Shown one piece after another: positions 23,426-35,651 of a stretch of DNA of 64,000 nucleotides (position 1 is the first letter of the stretch; the number at the start of each line of letters is the position of its first letter). The stretch is from contig JAPEVC010000025.1 in assembly GCA_027946555.1 (NCBI GenBank), positions 1 to 64,000 on the forward strand, written 5' to 3'. Source of the stretch: Gnomoniopsis sp. IMI 355080 (lineage: Eukaryota > Ascomycota > Sordariomycetes > Diaporthales > Gnomoniaceae). Below the pieces are notes generated by a model. That model saw only the letters and a list, made by a program, of their open reading frames with translations. It was not told where the DNA came from and searched no databases. Position numbers and translations under genes: made by a program.

Positions 23426-25523
23426 CTTTACGCCTTTCCAAGACGCACGGCTTGTAACATCTTAATTTCTCACTCCTTGGCGAGCTGCCCCGTACTGGTG
23501 TACTGTGATTGAAACAAAAAACACAACTTCAAGCGTGTATTCGTGACCAACTCTGAGTCTGCCCACCAAAAGGTAGCAATGAGTAAAATACCGTGGCCGA
23601 CTTTTGGGGGCGAAAAGTTCGCCGAACTTGCAACCGAGTTGCGTCAGGTTTCCGGCCACAATACAGGACAGAATTACTCGCACAACGTGGCTCAGCTAAG
23701 CAAGGCGGATAGCGTCATGAAAGACGGTTCGCTGCGACTATGCGACCTAGGTACCTACATTTAAGATGCATGACGAGCTCGTAGAATCGTAGCTGATGGC
23801 GTCGTTACCCGATCTTGAGCCCTTCAATCGAGAACCTTGGGGCGATGAAGACGTCTACGATGCCGCACTAGTTTCAATCTATTCCAACTCAGCCGCGCCC
23901 GCGAGGCACGTTTCAACGAACACTGGGTTGCTTTCCAGCTGTTTCACCACTTCGCGTGACTATCTTCCTTTCGCACAGGAAGCTATAGCTTACTTACTGT
24001 CCGGCACGGTTCCTTGCTGACTTTGAGCTGAAAATGATTCACAACAGTGTATCAATCTCCCCGACAAGGCTATCGCGGTGTGAGGCTATCGGATAAGGAG
24101 GTTGGGAAAGTCAACTTTCGCACCGCCGACGTTGAGACACTAGTAAGGAGAAGAAGTACACGGGTAGTTGAGCAACGGTATTGGTAATTTCTTCTTTTTT
24201 GAATCAAGGTCGCAACAAAATTTACGTAGGTAACTCGTGTGATCCTGACTTATTTGCTACGATTCCAAGAAACCTTTAACCTTACAGTTGTAGAGCTCGC
24301 TTGGTGTCCATACGTCCTGTGGTCGGATTAGGCCTACTTTAAATTCGCGTTTGCAGCTAGTTGTGATAGGTAAAACTGGCAAGTAGACACTGCTTGGTCG
24401 GATCAGTTATATTATTACTTTCTCGCAGCTTCATCAGTCATGTAGATGTTGAATAGATGCCAGTCTTCTTGCTGAGTCTCCAGATAGAGCAACGGTCTAG
24501 CCGGGCGAGATCAAATTCATTAACTTTCGGCACTTGCCATATCCACAGCGCCTTCAACCGAATACGGTTGGTAGGAGAGCCTCTGGACGACTTTCCTCAG
24601 TGTCACATATTTAGTCGTCTACTGGTTCGTCCGATATCCTGCCCGCCTCGATTCCAATGTGTAATCACTGTCTGAAACTCGTTTTCTAGGCTCTGACGCC
24701 TCCTCCGGTAATATGACATGCCGTGTAAGACAGGACTAGCTCATAAGTAGGTTCAATCCCTACATTTCAGATATCGCGACTCCTTCCAGGGATTCGTGCT
24801 CACCTTCGGATTCCGACCAGACAGGATCACGCACAAAACTGGAATGGACAATTCGCCTGACAACAACTTACCTCACCTCTTCCACCACTGGCGGCTTCCT
24901 TTTGCTCTCTCTGAGGGACAGGTTCAGCACATACATCAATTGAACCTCAACCACCCATCAACATTGATTGTTAGTGGCATATGCGCTCAATGGATATCTA
25001 CATCAAGCAAGGCTTTCCTGGCATCAAGTTAGTTGAATATAAGGCCGTATTTAGTTGAAGTAGTAGTAGGGTGAATAAAGCTTGAAAGCTTCGTGACTTG
25101 AGACCTTAGAAGAGCTTTTCAGGGCGTTTGCTATTTTGATTGAACAGTTACAGGTACCCATTGTACTGGTCAAAGGGGGAAGGAAGGTATCATTCACGAT
25201 GGCATCTCGATCGGAAATCCCATGTAGGAATAGCGCCCTTTGGTGCCCACACAATCGTTCTTCCGTAGTTTGAGCTACAGTTACATAGTAGATTGCTCCC
25301 CTGACCAAGGATATGAACGAGAATCTTGGAATGCTTACTTTGATTCACTTGACTTGACTTACCGCACATTCCACCACACTTAGTTGAAGCTCTTTCAGGG
25401 GCTGGATTACGGTCACCCCTTGACTTACCTAGGTACGTCGTTGTCTTCTCGATTTTTTAACTTCTCCTGGATTTAGAACAACTATTACAGTATCAGTCGG
25501 CGGTAGGCTAGCAGGAGAAGAGT

Positions 25524-25564
25524 AGTAGGGACGCCCTACTCTGGAAAGTAGCGCGCGACGCGCG
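25524..25564. repeat. Two adjacent short hairpins
   Basis: Stem AGTAGGG/CCCTACT with loop ACG (25524-25540) is followed 11 bases later by stem CGCGC/GCGCG with loop GAC (25552-25564). Closely spaced GC-rich hairpins of this kind occur near ends of some mobile elements, but I see no matching partner end. Confidence 0.55.
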
Positions 25565-27944
25565 TAAGGATTATACGTATCGGAGTTACTTCTCCCTTCC
25601 CACTCTTCCTTCTATGAGCCTCATTTCAAATCCATTGAGCATCCCATCTCAATGACAACATTCAATCAATGTAGCTTGGGCAATACCCAATGAGCTCGAA
25701 GGAAGCCCTACCTAGATAGATTGATTGGTTTGCTTTAATGCCCAGGCTGTGTCGAGGTGTTCTTTGGGTTACACAATGATTCCTGCAGCCTTTGGCCAGC
25801 TCGTGTTAGTCGGCAGGTTCCACCTGGTGGACGTACTGTCTCCGTAAATGGGTTAATGACGAAGCTCCCGATCTATTGCGACTTGACACTCCTTTATGCA
25901 ACCACGTCGGCTTGCAGCCAGGCTCGCAGCCAACCTACTCAAGTCCATGCAGCCTGCAGCGGATTTTCATTTGATGTGCGTTGTATCAAATATTCTGACG
26001 AGTTCTTTGTGGTAGTCGTGAATTGCTGGGTATCGAAACAACTGTGGTCCTTGAAGCCTTTGGTCATTGCGCAGTACGGTTGGCAAACCGCAACTGGAGC
26101 AATGCTATGCTCGTTATCTAAGGTAAAGTGGCTGGTGGTGGTCGGACCGACTATCTGGGCAGCCCTGGAGGACGGAGCGCATTGTATTTCAAGATGGGAG
26201 ATTTTGAGTTCTAAGCAGTTTTCAAGGATGGGAAGACTCGCATGGCGGACCAAGAAAAAATTGTAGATGGGCATCAACACAAGAAGAAGAACAGGATAGC
26301 ACGTCCTGACTACTTTCTCAGGTACCTAGCCAAGGGCCACGCAACATTACAAGAGATCCATTTTAAGTAAGTCCGCCAGTGTTGTCGATGTCATTGAAGC
26401 TTCTACGCAGCACTAATCGCCGGGGTTTGTTCCGGTCTTTGCTTCTGCGAGCAGAATGTAATATGTGATAAATGATTGATCCCCAGGATGGACGGTATCC
26501 ACAGCGTTCTTGGCCAACCGGGCTGGCGGACGACCAGTCCGGACAGTGTCGCTAACCCAGCTTGCACTTCGAAGACACATTTCTCATCCTTTACGATACG
26601 GATATCGTCATATTGTTGTAAGTTATATATTCAAACTGGTGTGCATCTTGAATATCTCAGAATTCATGTACACTTCGTGTCGTCCACCTTCCGTATTTCG
26701 CCGTGAATATAGGGTTGTGATAATGCAAGTTGCCCTGACCTGTCATCCGTGGGGCCCGCCAGTGGACACGTTCACCATGACTGTGGTTTGACGTGTCGCA
26801 TGCGAGGATTCCTGCGTAAAATTGCGAATTGACATCCTTGACGATTAAAAATCGGACGATTGCATTGTCACCGCCCTCGTTCGTTACTATCGAGAATCGA
26901 ATGCCCATGTCTATTGTAAGGATGCTGAATAAGTTTCTTGCAGCATGAGCGGCTCAGCGTAGTCCATGCCCTGATACATGATGTCTTGTATATACCTACT
27001 TTAGAAGCTGATTCTGTCATCTCTCCATTTACTTCTCACGACATTTGGATAGGGCCGAGAGGTCAATGGTGCGTGTTGTTAAATTGCAATCATGCTGTTC
27101 ATGCTGTACAACTGGTATCTCGATGCACCTCCACCCGCACGCGTGCTGCCTCGCTTCGCTTCGACGTGTGGTAGACAGTGAACAGCCAAGGTATGCATGC
27201 TTACCGCAACCGCTAATGCACGTGTCAACGATCATTCACCATATAGAGTCCTCCTTGTATGTTATCGGATGCATGCTCTCGGATTTGACAGGTGCATCTA
27301 GTCAATGGAGGTGGACTCAAAAGGCGGCCTGGACACCCATCATGGGGAGAATTTTTTTTACCCTAACTAAGCGAGGGCGGAGATGTAGATGCACGATGCG
27401 GATTTCGAGAGGAAAAGAAAGCATGCATGCGCCGAGGTCATAACGAGGGTACGAGGGTGCGACAACCGAGTCTAGACTTTACGGGCCAAGCTGCGTTTTT
27501 TTTCTGACAACCACCACATCGTCATTCAAGATATGAAGCAGGACACCACCAGAGCATGACTAAATTTTACATGCGGGAAAAGATATGAGTAGAATCCAGA
27601 AATCCGAGGCCTGAATTTTTTGCTGTTGATATCTCACAGATTCCTTCATTCTCGCAGCAGTTGGTAGGTTCAACGTTCAATTTTCAAATTAAAGATGCAA
27701 CGGAACCCAAAAGCCACAAGCCTGACATCTGCCAAGATATTTGACAGGAAGAATCACGCCCAAGCAGCCTTCCCTTTTTTTCCCTGTCTCTCTCTATCAT
27801 TTTGGCCAGATACTATGTAATGCTTTGTGCATACCCTCTACACATACTCCCTCTTACTGACCGCTTTGACCCTGAAAGGAAGACTCACGCATGTTGGATA
27901 TCATTGTGAACACAAGGGGTTATTAGACTCAGTGTTCCATTGAA

Positions 27945-28220
27945 ATGAGCGATGTCGACATGTGCTACAACAAATACGACACATTCACACAATGTTCGCA
28001 CGAAGTTTTCCACCAGCACGTGTATTGTGGTGGCATGGGCAGCCCGAAAAAATGCAAGGGCCCGGACAGCCGAAGGATGTACCAAAGATCGCCCTTGAAG
28101 GGAAAGTGCTATGACTGCGTTATAAGGGAGACTGCTTGGCAGGTTCGGGGAAAAGTAGAAGACCCATGGGGGGATCATGACCCTTACAGAACATCAAATG
28201 ATACTACACCGCGGCCATGA
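27945..28220 (+). CDS. Small Cys/His-containing protein, unknown function
   Basis: Single exon of 91 residues from an ATG, no signal peptide. Cys and His are spaced as MCYNKY...TQCSH...YCGG...KKC...KCYDC. This resembles small fungal proteins with a repeated Y-x-x-C-x-H pattern and may bind a metal. I do not recognise a named family. It lies alone in a gene-poor stretch, 149 bases from the end of the convergent Ayg1-like gene. The even Cys/His layout and basic middle argue it is real, but no splice evidence supports it. Confidence 0.5.
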   Translation: MSDVDMCYNKYDTFTQCSHEVFHQHVYCGGMGSPKKCKGPDSRRMYQRSPLKGKCYDCVIRETAWQVRGKVEDPWGDHDPYRTSNDTTPRP

Positions 28221-28369
28221 ATACGTATTGATGAATGGCAAGAAGGAGTTTCTGGGGTCTTCTTTCACAGGGCTCAGCTTGGAATGGCGCCGGTTGACAA
28301 TTAGGTAAAGGGACTTCCTTGTTGCGTTCTCATACTGTTATTTTTCAAGTTGACTCTCTTCGTTGATTA

Positions 28370-29888
28370 TTAGTACTTATTTCTGGATGGAAGGGCCTTG
28401 AGCTGGGCCATAATATCACCATCGAGTCCAAGCAAGTCATGGATCCACTTCAAAATGATTGAGAAGCTCTCCGGCTCTCCCATGTGCTTCTTGTCTTTCA
28501 CCAACCTCGCCAACTTAGGCATCCCGCGTTCCAAGGCCACAAACATGTCATCGATAGGGAAGATCTCATCCAGTGTTCCGTTGACAAGCAACAAGTTCCT
28601 GCAACAGGCCTTGTCCAACGTGCCATCGTCTACCAGTGAGAACCTGCGGCCCTCTCGAATGAACGAAGCCAGATCAGTGTAACCAAACTTATAAGCCAGC
28701 GTATCGGCTAGGTCAAATGGGTATTCCAGCTTGTTGACGTGTTCCAGCCACTCGCGATCGAACATGTGGTGCGCGCCTCCACCCAAACTCACGCTGCCTA
28801 GGAGCCGATCAGCGTGCGTGTGCGCGATTCTCAGCGCGTAGTATCCACCAGTGGAAAATCCCCAGACCACCACCTTGCGGCTGTCCACCTGAGCCTTCTT
28901 GTCGACCCAGTCCAGGACGCTCGACCATTGTCTGTCAGGGCTGGTGGGGTCGGATTTTGCTGCAGGCGAGTCTCCGGTGCCTGGAATCTCGACGACGACG
29001 GTGGCAACACCCTTCTTCAACCAGCCTTGCTGCCATACCGCAAGTTCGGTTCGATAGCCGTCCAATCCGGTCATGATAAGAACTAAAGGTGCAGGATTCT
29101 GAGGCGAGGCATCTGGTGGGAGGAGGAAGTTGACTGGAATCACCTCGCCTTCGTTTTCAAGCCGGTGGATGTGCGGTATTTCGATCTCGATGATTGGATT
29201 CTCCATGAGTCTAGAAAGGATGACTTCAATATTGATATCTCCTCGTCAATTTGCGGGCTATACTCACGCCGAACCTTTGTAGAAGACTTCTTTGCCGAGC
29301 TTCCATGCCAATCTCTGCTTTTCAGACCTTGGGGCAGGAAAGCGGGCTATGCGGAAGACAGCGGAGCTACGTCTGTATAATATTTCCAAGTCAGCAGATA
29401 TACGAAACAGTAAATATGATAATGGAACAGTACATACAGGAAGTATTCTGAAGCCTTGGCCTTTTCTCCTTGGCTCTCTGAAGTTTCCGCGATTCTAGCA
29501 AGCTCTTGAGCCTTGGGAAAGAACATTTCCGCATATTGGTCCCAATCATATGGTTCCTTCAGCCCTTTCTGGAAAGTAGATGTTAGGTTCAGATTGAGCT
29601 CAGAGTCTTTCTTGGGTTGTACATGCTTTGATAATCTCCTCCACCACCGGTTCAAAATCCTTTACGCTACCAAACATGAAAGGGTACACACCCATCGTAC
29701 ACTATCGATCTGTTAGCATACTGATATGAGGCTTGAAACATCTAAATGTTGAACCTTACCGGGACTTTCCACTTCGTTTCCCACAAGGCCTGGAAAGACT
29801 CATGATGGACAGCTGGCTTGAGTATCGCGCTTCCGATACAATACTTGTCGGCCGCTGCCGGCGTGCCCTTTTGTAAGCAGAGTGCCAT
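28370..29888 (-). CDS. Ayg1-like alpha/beta hydrolase
   Basis: Serine hydrolase of the Ayg1 group, known for shortening a polyketide chain in DHN-melanin synthesis. Five exons: 29888-29760, 29701-29627, 29568-29438, 29372-29268 and 29210-28370; 426 residues. The N-terminal cap begins VPCTMGVYPFMFGSVKDFEPVVEE, then YDWDQYAEMFFPKAQELARIAE and SSAVFRIARFPAPRSEKQR, all family-typical. The catalytic domain has LIMTGLDGYR, nucleophile elbow GFSTG (GxSxG), acid in GTLDEIFP and histidine in KKHMGEP. Intron 2 is best read as a rare GC-AG intron (AAA|GCATGT ... CCAG|AAAGGG); a GT donor four bases on with an AAAG acceptor is the alternative. No polyketide synthase lies in the window, so the substrate is unknown. 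Confidence 0.88.
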
Positions 29889-32800
29889 ACTTGCCAATGC
29901 AGACGAAGTTCAAAGAAGATGGTCGAAGATGAGCTGACACGTCAAGAAGCAGGTGACACAATCGTTCAAGTAGAGTTCTAATTATTTATTTAAGGATTTA
30001 GCTCGATATGGGTGCTGCGGGCGTGCCGACTTGGTCGCAAACGGATCGGACATCCCCAATGACACCACCTAAAGTGCCGACTTCGACCCGAGCGCCGAGC
30101 CTGTCCGTCCGCTCGGGTTAGCTGGTGTTGCTTATGGCGCCGTGTGGAGCGTTCCCTATCGCATATATTGGTTATGAGAAAGAAAAAAGTAACGTGGCCT
30201 AGTTCCTGCAATAGCTACATTCTTGAAGCCGGGAGAGAATGAATACACCTGGGCATATGCACCACTCTTATCCTGTGGTCCAATTGCGGGTAAGCCCGCC
30301 CGGGTGAGTTCACAATGGTTATGCTCCCTCCGGAACAATCCATCATATTTTCCATGCAAGCGCTGCTAGCCTTGTATTTATTAATAGACATTGGTGTAGT
30401 TGTCTCATTGGTGGAGTGTGTAAGTCTCCGGCACAAAAGTATCCATCTAGGCAGGATCTTCAATATCGACTCTTCTGGAACATGCACTGACGCATATATT
30501 TTCCATCCGTCTCGATCATTCTACATACCTAGACTTTGCAAGAGTACCAAGGTCATTATGAAAGTCGCTACAAACCCGATCATCCTGTCTCGAGGTCATG
30601 GATGACAGGCAGCGCGTCGGTGATGAGCAGAGTCGTCGCAGAAACTTCGTTTTGATTCGTGGAGTACTTTTGATTCGGAATTTGTCGTGATGGAGTGGAG
30701 GAAGCTCGCTGCAAATGTTATCGTCATTGGGCATTGTCCGCATGTACAGTCGGCGAGGGAAGAAGGGCGGCTGCGACGGTGACCTTGGTAGTCTATTGAT
30801 ACTGACTTGAACATCCGTTGTGGCTGCTACAAGAAGAAGGGCTGACATGAGGATCTGTTACCTGCTCCGAAAGGCTTATTTAGCTGGCTCTTCGAGGCTA
30901 ATTCCCCTTGATTTTCTTCCTCCTTTCGTCCAACAGTCAGTGTCAATAGTTAGCGTAAAACCTTCCTTACTGACTTACAACGCACAATCAAGAGTTAACA
31001 GCCCAGAGAAATGTCTATAAATGACGGAGCCCGAGGTGGCTCAACGACATAGACTCGATCGCAGTAATCCACGGACGTTGGTGCCTTTGCCTGGGATCTC
31101 TCGCTGCACGTGGAGCTCTACGTCGGATGTTATCAGGACGCTGTTGGCTTAGCAGCTTCGACGTCCGAGTACACTTCAATGATGTGTAACGATTAATTGA
31201 AAGGCCTCGAACCGCGGCAGGGCTAGACTCAAGGTTTTCCTTTGCGAATCTTGATGACGATCGTTGAAATGGTCAACGATCCTTGGGAATGGTACCTTAG
31301 CATCAAGACTCTCAACCCCCTCTCTCCCTTTTTGAAAGAGCTCTAGCCTGTGCAGGTATACTAATCCATTCCCATGCCTCATGACTGCGTGTCAGTCAGT
31401 CCGCCCGCGCGTGTTCATGAATCATGAGGTCTATTCTGAGTGCAAGACTCGATAGTCGTATGTCTGCCACTCTCAATCGAGGTGAAGTCGAGTCAACGGC
31501 TTGGCAAGCGTGCGCGAGTGACGCATTCTTACTGCGATGTTGTTTGGGCCAAAAGTTGGCGTTTGAACGTCTGGAAACGCTCGAGTTCTCTCGCGCGACG
31601 CTGTGAACGTTTGGAGGCGAAGGCTGACGAACAAACAAGATCCGCCTCCACGGTTCCTTGCCTTGGAGAGGCTGCCTTTGCATCTGATATAGCGTCAAAT
31701 GTGGGAAGCGCAGTTTGGGTAGAAACAACTTCAAGATGTCGATGTCTGTAGGGGATTGGCCGCCTTCATCTCGTGCCCCAGTCAACTTTGGGAGATTCGG
31801 TCGATGCGCTGCAAACGTTTACGACCAAAAGTGACTCAAACCCCGCCCAACTCTGCGCACATGCCACCATGGTGCTGCATACCTAATGTAGCTCACATGC
31901 CCAGCCTGCCCAGCGTGCCGAGAGTGCTTAGACTGCCCAGTATCTTGCCAGTCCCACGAACAACGTCTTACCCGGGCCGGGCCGAGCCGCCAGAGAATGA
32001 ATGGGCAGTATCTACTCTGTATGCCACTTACTTTTTCTGGAGACGAAGAATGACTGTCATCTCTCTCGATGCTGGCGTTGAAGGCAGGCCATGATTCCAG
32101 GTGTGTTCGGATGCACGCCGCAGAATCGTGGCGGTGTCGGCTGTTGACCGACACCGAGTGGTCGTTCACTGTCGTGTTGAACGACAGATTGACCGAGACA
32201 ACGTTGACGACACGTATTACATAGTACCCGCACAGGATAGAGAGTGTGTACTATGTATCCCAGGTAGTCATGGGCCCAGTCGGCGACCGACATTTACGAG
32301 TCGGGAAGTGGGAACAACTCAACACTTTGAAGACGTCCAGCGTCATGGCTGCATGGCTATATCTGGCTAGAAGATGGGACTAAAGCTTCAAGCCCGTGGC
32401 GACTCAGGGCGTGCGTAAACGTTTGTCCGTCAGCTGCGTGGCTGGCGTGTTGAGATGGGACGAGCTGTGCGGAAATAAATGAGATTAGCCACGTTGGAAC
32501 GTGTGCCAAGGCGCGAGGCATCACATTACCGGATTACGGGGACAGCATTGCCAAGGAAGCTCAGTCTGGGGAACAGGAGGTCCCTGCGGGCAAATGACTC
32601 TCGGCCCAGGGTGCGCCCAGGGTGCGCCTAGGGTGCGTCCAGGGCGCCGGGATGTTTGACGACGGACCATGGCCGAGGCTGCCCACTAAACGGTGGGACC
32701 ACGACGTCCTTCACCGCAAAAATGGTTGTGGTTCGGCTTGTCGGCTTTGCCAGTGCCACAAAAATCACTCACTTTCCCCATAAAAACCACTTTGCAGCAT

Positions 32801-33641
32801 CTAGATCCCAAAGTCTGGAGAAGCGCAACGTGCCCCAGCATTGCCTCAGCGTAACGTGCGCCCGACCCTAGCCTGGCAGCCGCCTGGCCAACCATGGCTC
32901 GAATAATCAGAACAGGCCCCCGTCGGATAGTGGGGTGATGAAGCCTCGTGCCATGGGGAAAAATGGCCTGGTCCCCTTCCCATCGCTTATACACTGCTGA
33001 ACTGAGCATGCTGAGCTTGGATGGGCCCTGAATCAAAGTCGGCAATGAGAGCGCTAGCCGAGGGGCGAGGACGAGTAGGGCAAGCAGCAGGAGCAGGAGT
33101 ACCTACCTTACTATGTAGGTATCCAGCAGCCAGGCAGGTACCTAATAAGTCAAGCGGGATGGGTCAGAGAACAGATGATCCCATATCGTGGTGACCGACG
33201 TCGGATCAGAGTTCAAGTGAATCATCTACCCAAATGTAAAAAGGGAGTCTCCTCCCTCCTCTCCTCTATGTACTGCTCTCAGTTGAGTTTTGCTTTGGTC
33301 CCCTCCCCTTCTTGTTTTTTCAAGGGTGCTCATTGGTCGATCCTGGTCACAACTCTCTCACCTTGCCTTGACCTGTTGATCGAGCAGGAACAATCAAACA
33401 ACCAAACAACCACCTGCAACCACCTGCAGGCACACAAAGGGCCTTCCTTCCACGTCGAGTGGCAGACCCACTTCCGCCTTCACCACCACCAAACCAAAAC
33501 CACACCCCACCATCCTCCAAACCTCCTCGACGAACCGAAGACTTTTACACACGCCTTCTCTCTCCATATCCTCATCAAAACATTCCCACCATCTCCTCCA
33601 AAACTTCCATCCCCCAAAGACAACAAAGAAACACCAGCATC
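29889..33641. other. Gene-poor 3.75 kb gap
   Basis: No supported gene on either strand. Contents: a set of 11-base tandem repeats at 32605-32648, a small inverted repeat (TACCTAC at 33100, GTAGGTA at 33115), and a pyrimidine- and CA-rich leader at 33240-33640 before the sugar transporter. A 201-codon frame at 33175-33780 overlaps that leader; it is rich in Pro/His from the CA-rich sequence and is probably not coding. Confidence 0.55.
32605..32648. repeat. Four 11-base tandem repeats
   Basis: Units cccagggtgcg, cccagggtgcg, cctagggtgcg and tccagggcgcc follow one another, the first two identical and the last two slightly changed. No coding frame covers them. Confidence 0.8.
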
Positions 33642-35424
33642 ATGTCTCACGAGAAGGATGCAGAGGCTGGTGGCGATGGCTTCAGCACCCATTCCACCCC
33701 ACATGGCTCCCAGCAAGCCTCCGACGATGCTGGAAGCTCCAAAGCTGTCACCTATTTGGGTCAGAATGGCCACCGCCTGAACATCCTGCAGACTGCCCTC
33801 ATTGTCATGCCCTCCTTCATCTGCTTCGGCTACAATCAGGCCGGCCTGGGTGGTCTCCTGACCGAGGAGGACTGGGTCAAGACTTTTCCCCAGATCGACA
33901 CTGTCAACTACACGGGAACCACTAAGAGTGTGCACTCAACCCTCCAGGGCCTGGTCGTTGCCACCTTCGTCCTTGGCGCCATGGTGGGAGCACTGTCCTG
34001 CTCCTGGTCTGGAGACAGGTTTGGTCGTCGCAACGTCATCTTCTTTGCCGGCATCTGCTCCCTCATTGGTGTCATCCTGGAAGCCTCTTCCTTTGCCCTA
34101 CCCCAGTTCATCATCGGCCGTGTCCTCCTGGGCTTTGGTGTTGGCCAGCTCAGCTCCATCGTTCCCGTCTGGCAGAGTGAGACCGCTGGGGCTGCCAACC
34201 GTGGTCGCCACGTTGTCATCGACGGACTGTTCATCTGCATGGGTTACACGCTCGAGTCCTGGATCGACCTCGCCTTCTTCGAGTACAAGACTGGTCCCAT
34301 CACCTGGCGCCCGCCCATTGCCATTGCCTGCATCTTCTCAATCGTCATCATCGCCTTTGTCTACTTTCTCCCCGAGTCGCCTCGTTGGTTGGTCATGAAG
34401 AACAGGATCGAGGAAGCCCGTCAGGTCATCTCGGCCTTCCGAGCCAAGCCGGGCGACTCCATCGAGGTCCAGGCTGAGATCGCCGGTATTGAGCTATCAC
34501 TCGAGGAGCGCACTGGCCACAAGGTTAAGCTGACCGACATGCTTTCCATGGGCGAGGACAAGCTGTTGTACCGCTTTGGCCTCTGCATGCTCTTGCAATT
34601 TTACCAGCAGATGTCGTAAGTACACTTTTATTTTCCCCACGGGCCCCATCCTTTCGCCTCTCACGCACCTCGATACTATTTGCTGATACGATCTTCACAG
34701 TGGTACCAACCTGATCTCGGTCTATGCTACGGTCATTTTCCAGACCAACCTCGGAATGAGCTCTGAGAATTCACGCGCTCTTACTGGTGGCGCTCTGACT
34801 TGGAAATTCTTGTCGTCCTTCATCGCCTTCTTCACCATCGATCGTTTGGGACGTCGCGCCGTGTTCATGATCTCTGGCACGGGTATGGCATGCTGCATGG
34901 TTGCGCTGGCCGTTGCCACATCCTTCGGTGTCGAGAATACGGCTGCGCAGATCGTGGCAGGAGTCTTCATCTACTTGTTTAACACCTTCGTCCCCATTGG
35001 CTTCCTCGGCGCAAATTTCCTATACTGCACTGAGGTCGCCCCTATTCGTCTTCGTATGGCCATGTCTTCCATCTCGACTGCCAATCACTGGCTCTGGTAA
35101 GTGTAACACAGCCTCATTCCTCTAGACTTCGTTTGCTGACCAGCCTGCAGGAATTTCGTGGTTGTCATGGTTACCCCTGTGGCCATTGAGACCATCGGAG
35201 GAAAGTTTTACATTGTTTTTGCATGTATCGGTGCTTGCATCCCGCTCACCGTCTACTTCTTCTTCCCTGAGACCATGGGTCGCAATTTGGAGGAGATCGA
35301 CCTGATGTTCAAGGACTCGCCTTCCATCTGGCAGACCGTCAAGTTTGCCAAGACAAGACCAGTCGGCATGCCCCAGGAGTTTGTCCACGATGCACACAAG
35401 AACGACGCTGTGCACAAGGAGTAA
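33642..35424 (+). CDS. Sugar transporter (MFS, SP family)
   Basis: Plasma-membrane hexose/polyol-type symporter or facilitator. Three exons: 33642-34615, 34701-35096 and 35151-35424 (both introns GTAAGT...CAG), 547 residues. A hydrophilic Ser/Gly-rich N-tail of about 45 residues precedes 12 helices. Family signatures are present: GDRFGRRNVIFF between helices 2 and 3, IGRVLLGFGVGQLSSIVPVWQSE, PESPRWLV ahead of the central loop, QQMSGTNLISVYA in helix 7, and DRLGRRAVF. The end FFFPETMGRNLEEID is the usual PET-G motif. Central-loop length and the C-tail are normal. The exact sugar cannot be told. The ATG at 33642 is the first in frame; the open extension upstream lacks ATG and is compositionally biased. 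Confidence 0.93.
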
Positions 35425-35651
35425 TTTGGACAATGATTTGGCGTTCAGGCGAAGTACGGAAAACGGGGAGAGGGAAAGGGGAAACTGGTTGCATTTTCAC
35501 GCGAGTTCCGATGAGCATGGAGACACAGTGCTATACCACGATTGACGATATGAGTATGGCAGTTGATGCTCGGTACATGTTTGGGGCCTGGCCATCACAA
35601 AGTAGATAGGTTTTTTACCTGCTGGAATACCCATGACTGATTCCTTAGATA

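Larger units (their letters stand above)
23047..27944. other. Gene-poor 4.9 kb gap
   Basis: The longest gap. Its left end is the flavoprotein promoter with an iron-GATA site at 23417-23425. A 74-codon frame from the ATG at 23796 and a longer non-ATG frame at 25757-26266 match nothing I recognise. Back-to-back short hairpins lie at 25524-25564 and a TACCTAGGTA palindrome at 25426-25435. A T-arm-like stem-loop at 24747-24763 lacks the rest of a tRNA. Much of the region is AT-rich and without codon structure. Confidence 0.55.

Noticed and set aside
24747..24763. tRNA T-arm-like stem-loop (GTAGG, loop TTCAATC, CCTAC)
   Set aside because: No A-box, D-arm or anticodon arm fits upstream, and the flanks pair only partly as an acceptor stem at the wrong distance.
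25757..26266. 169-codon plus-strand frame
   Set aside because: It starts at GTG rather than ATG, has no recognisable domain, and lies in an AT-rich gap with overlapping antisense frames.
33175..33780. 201-codon frame upstream of the sugar transporter
   Set aside because: It overlaps the CA- and pyrimidine-rich leader and the transporter start; its Pro/His/Ser content follows from base composition.
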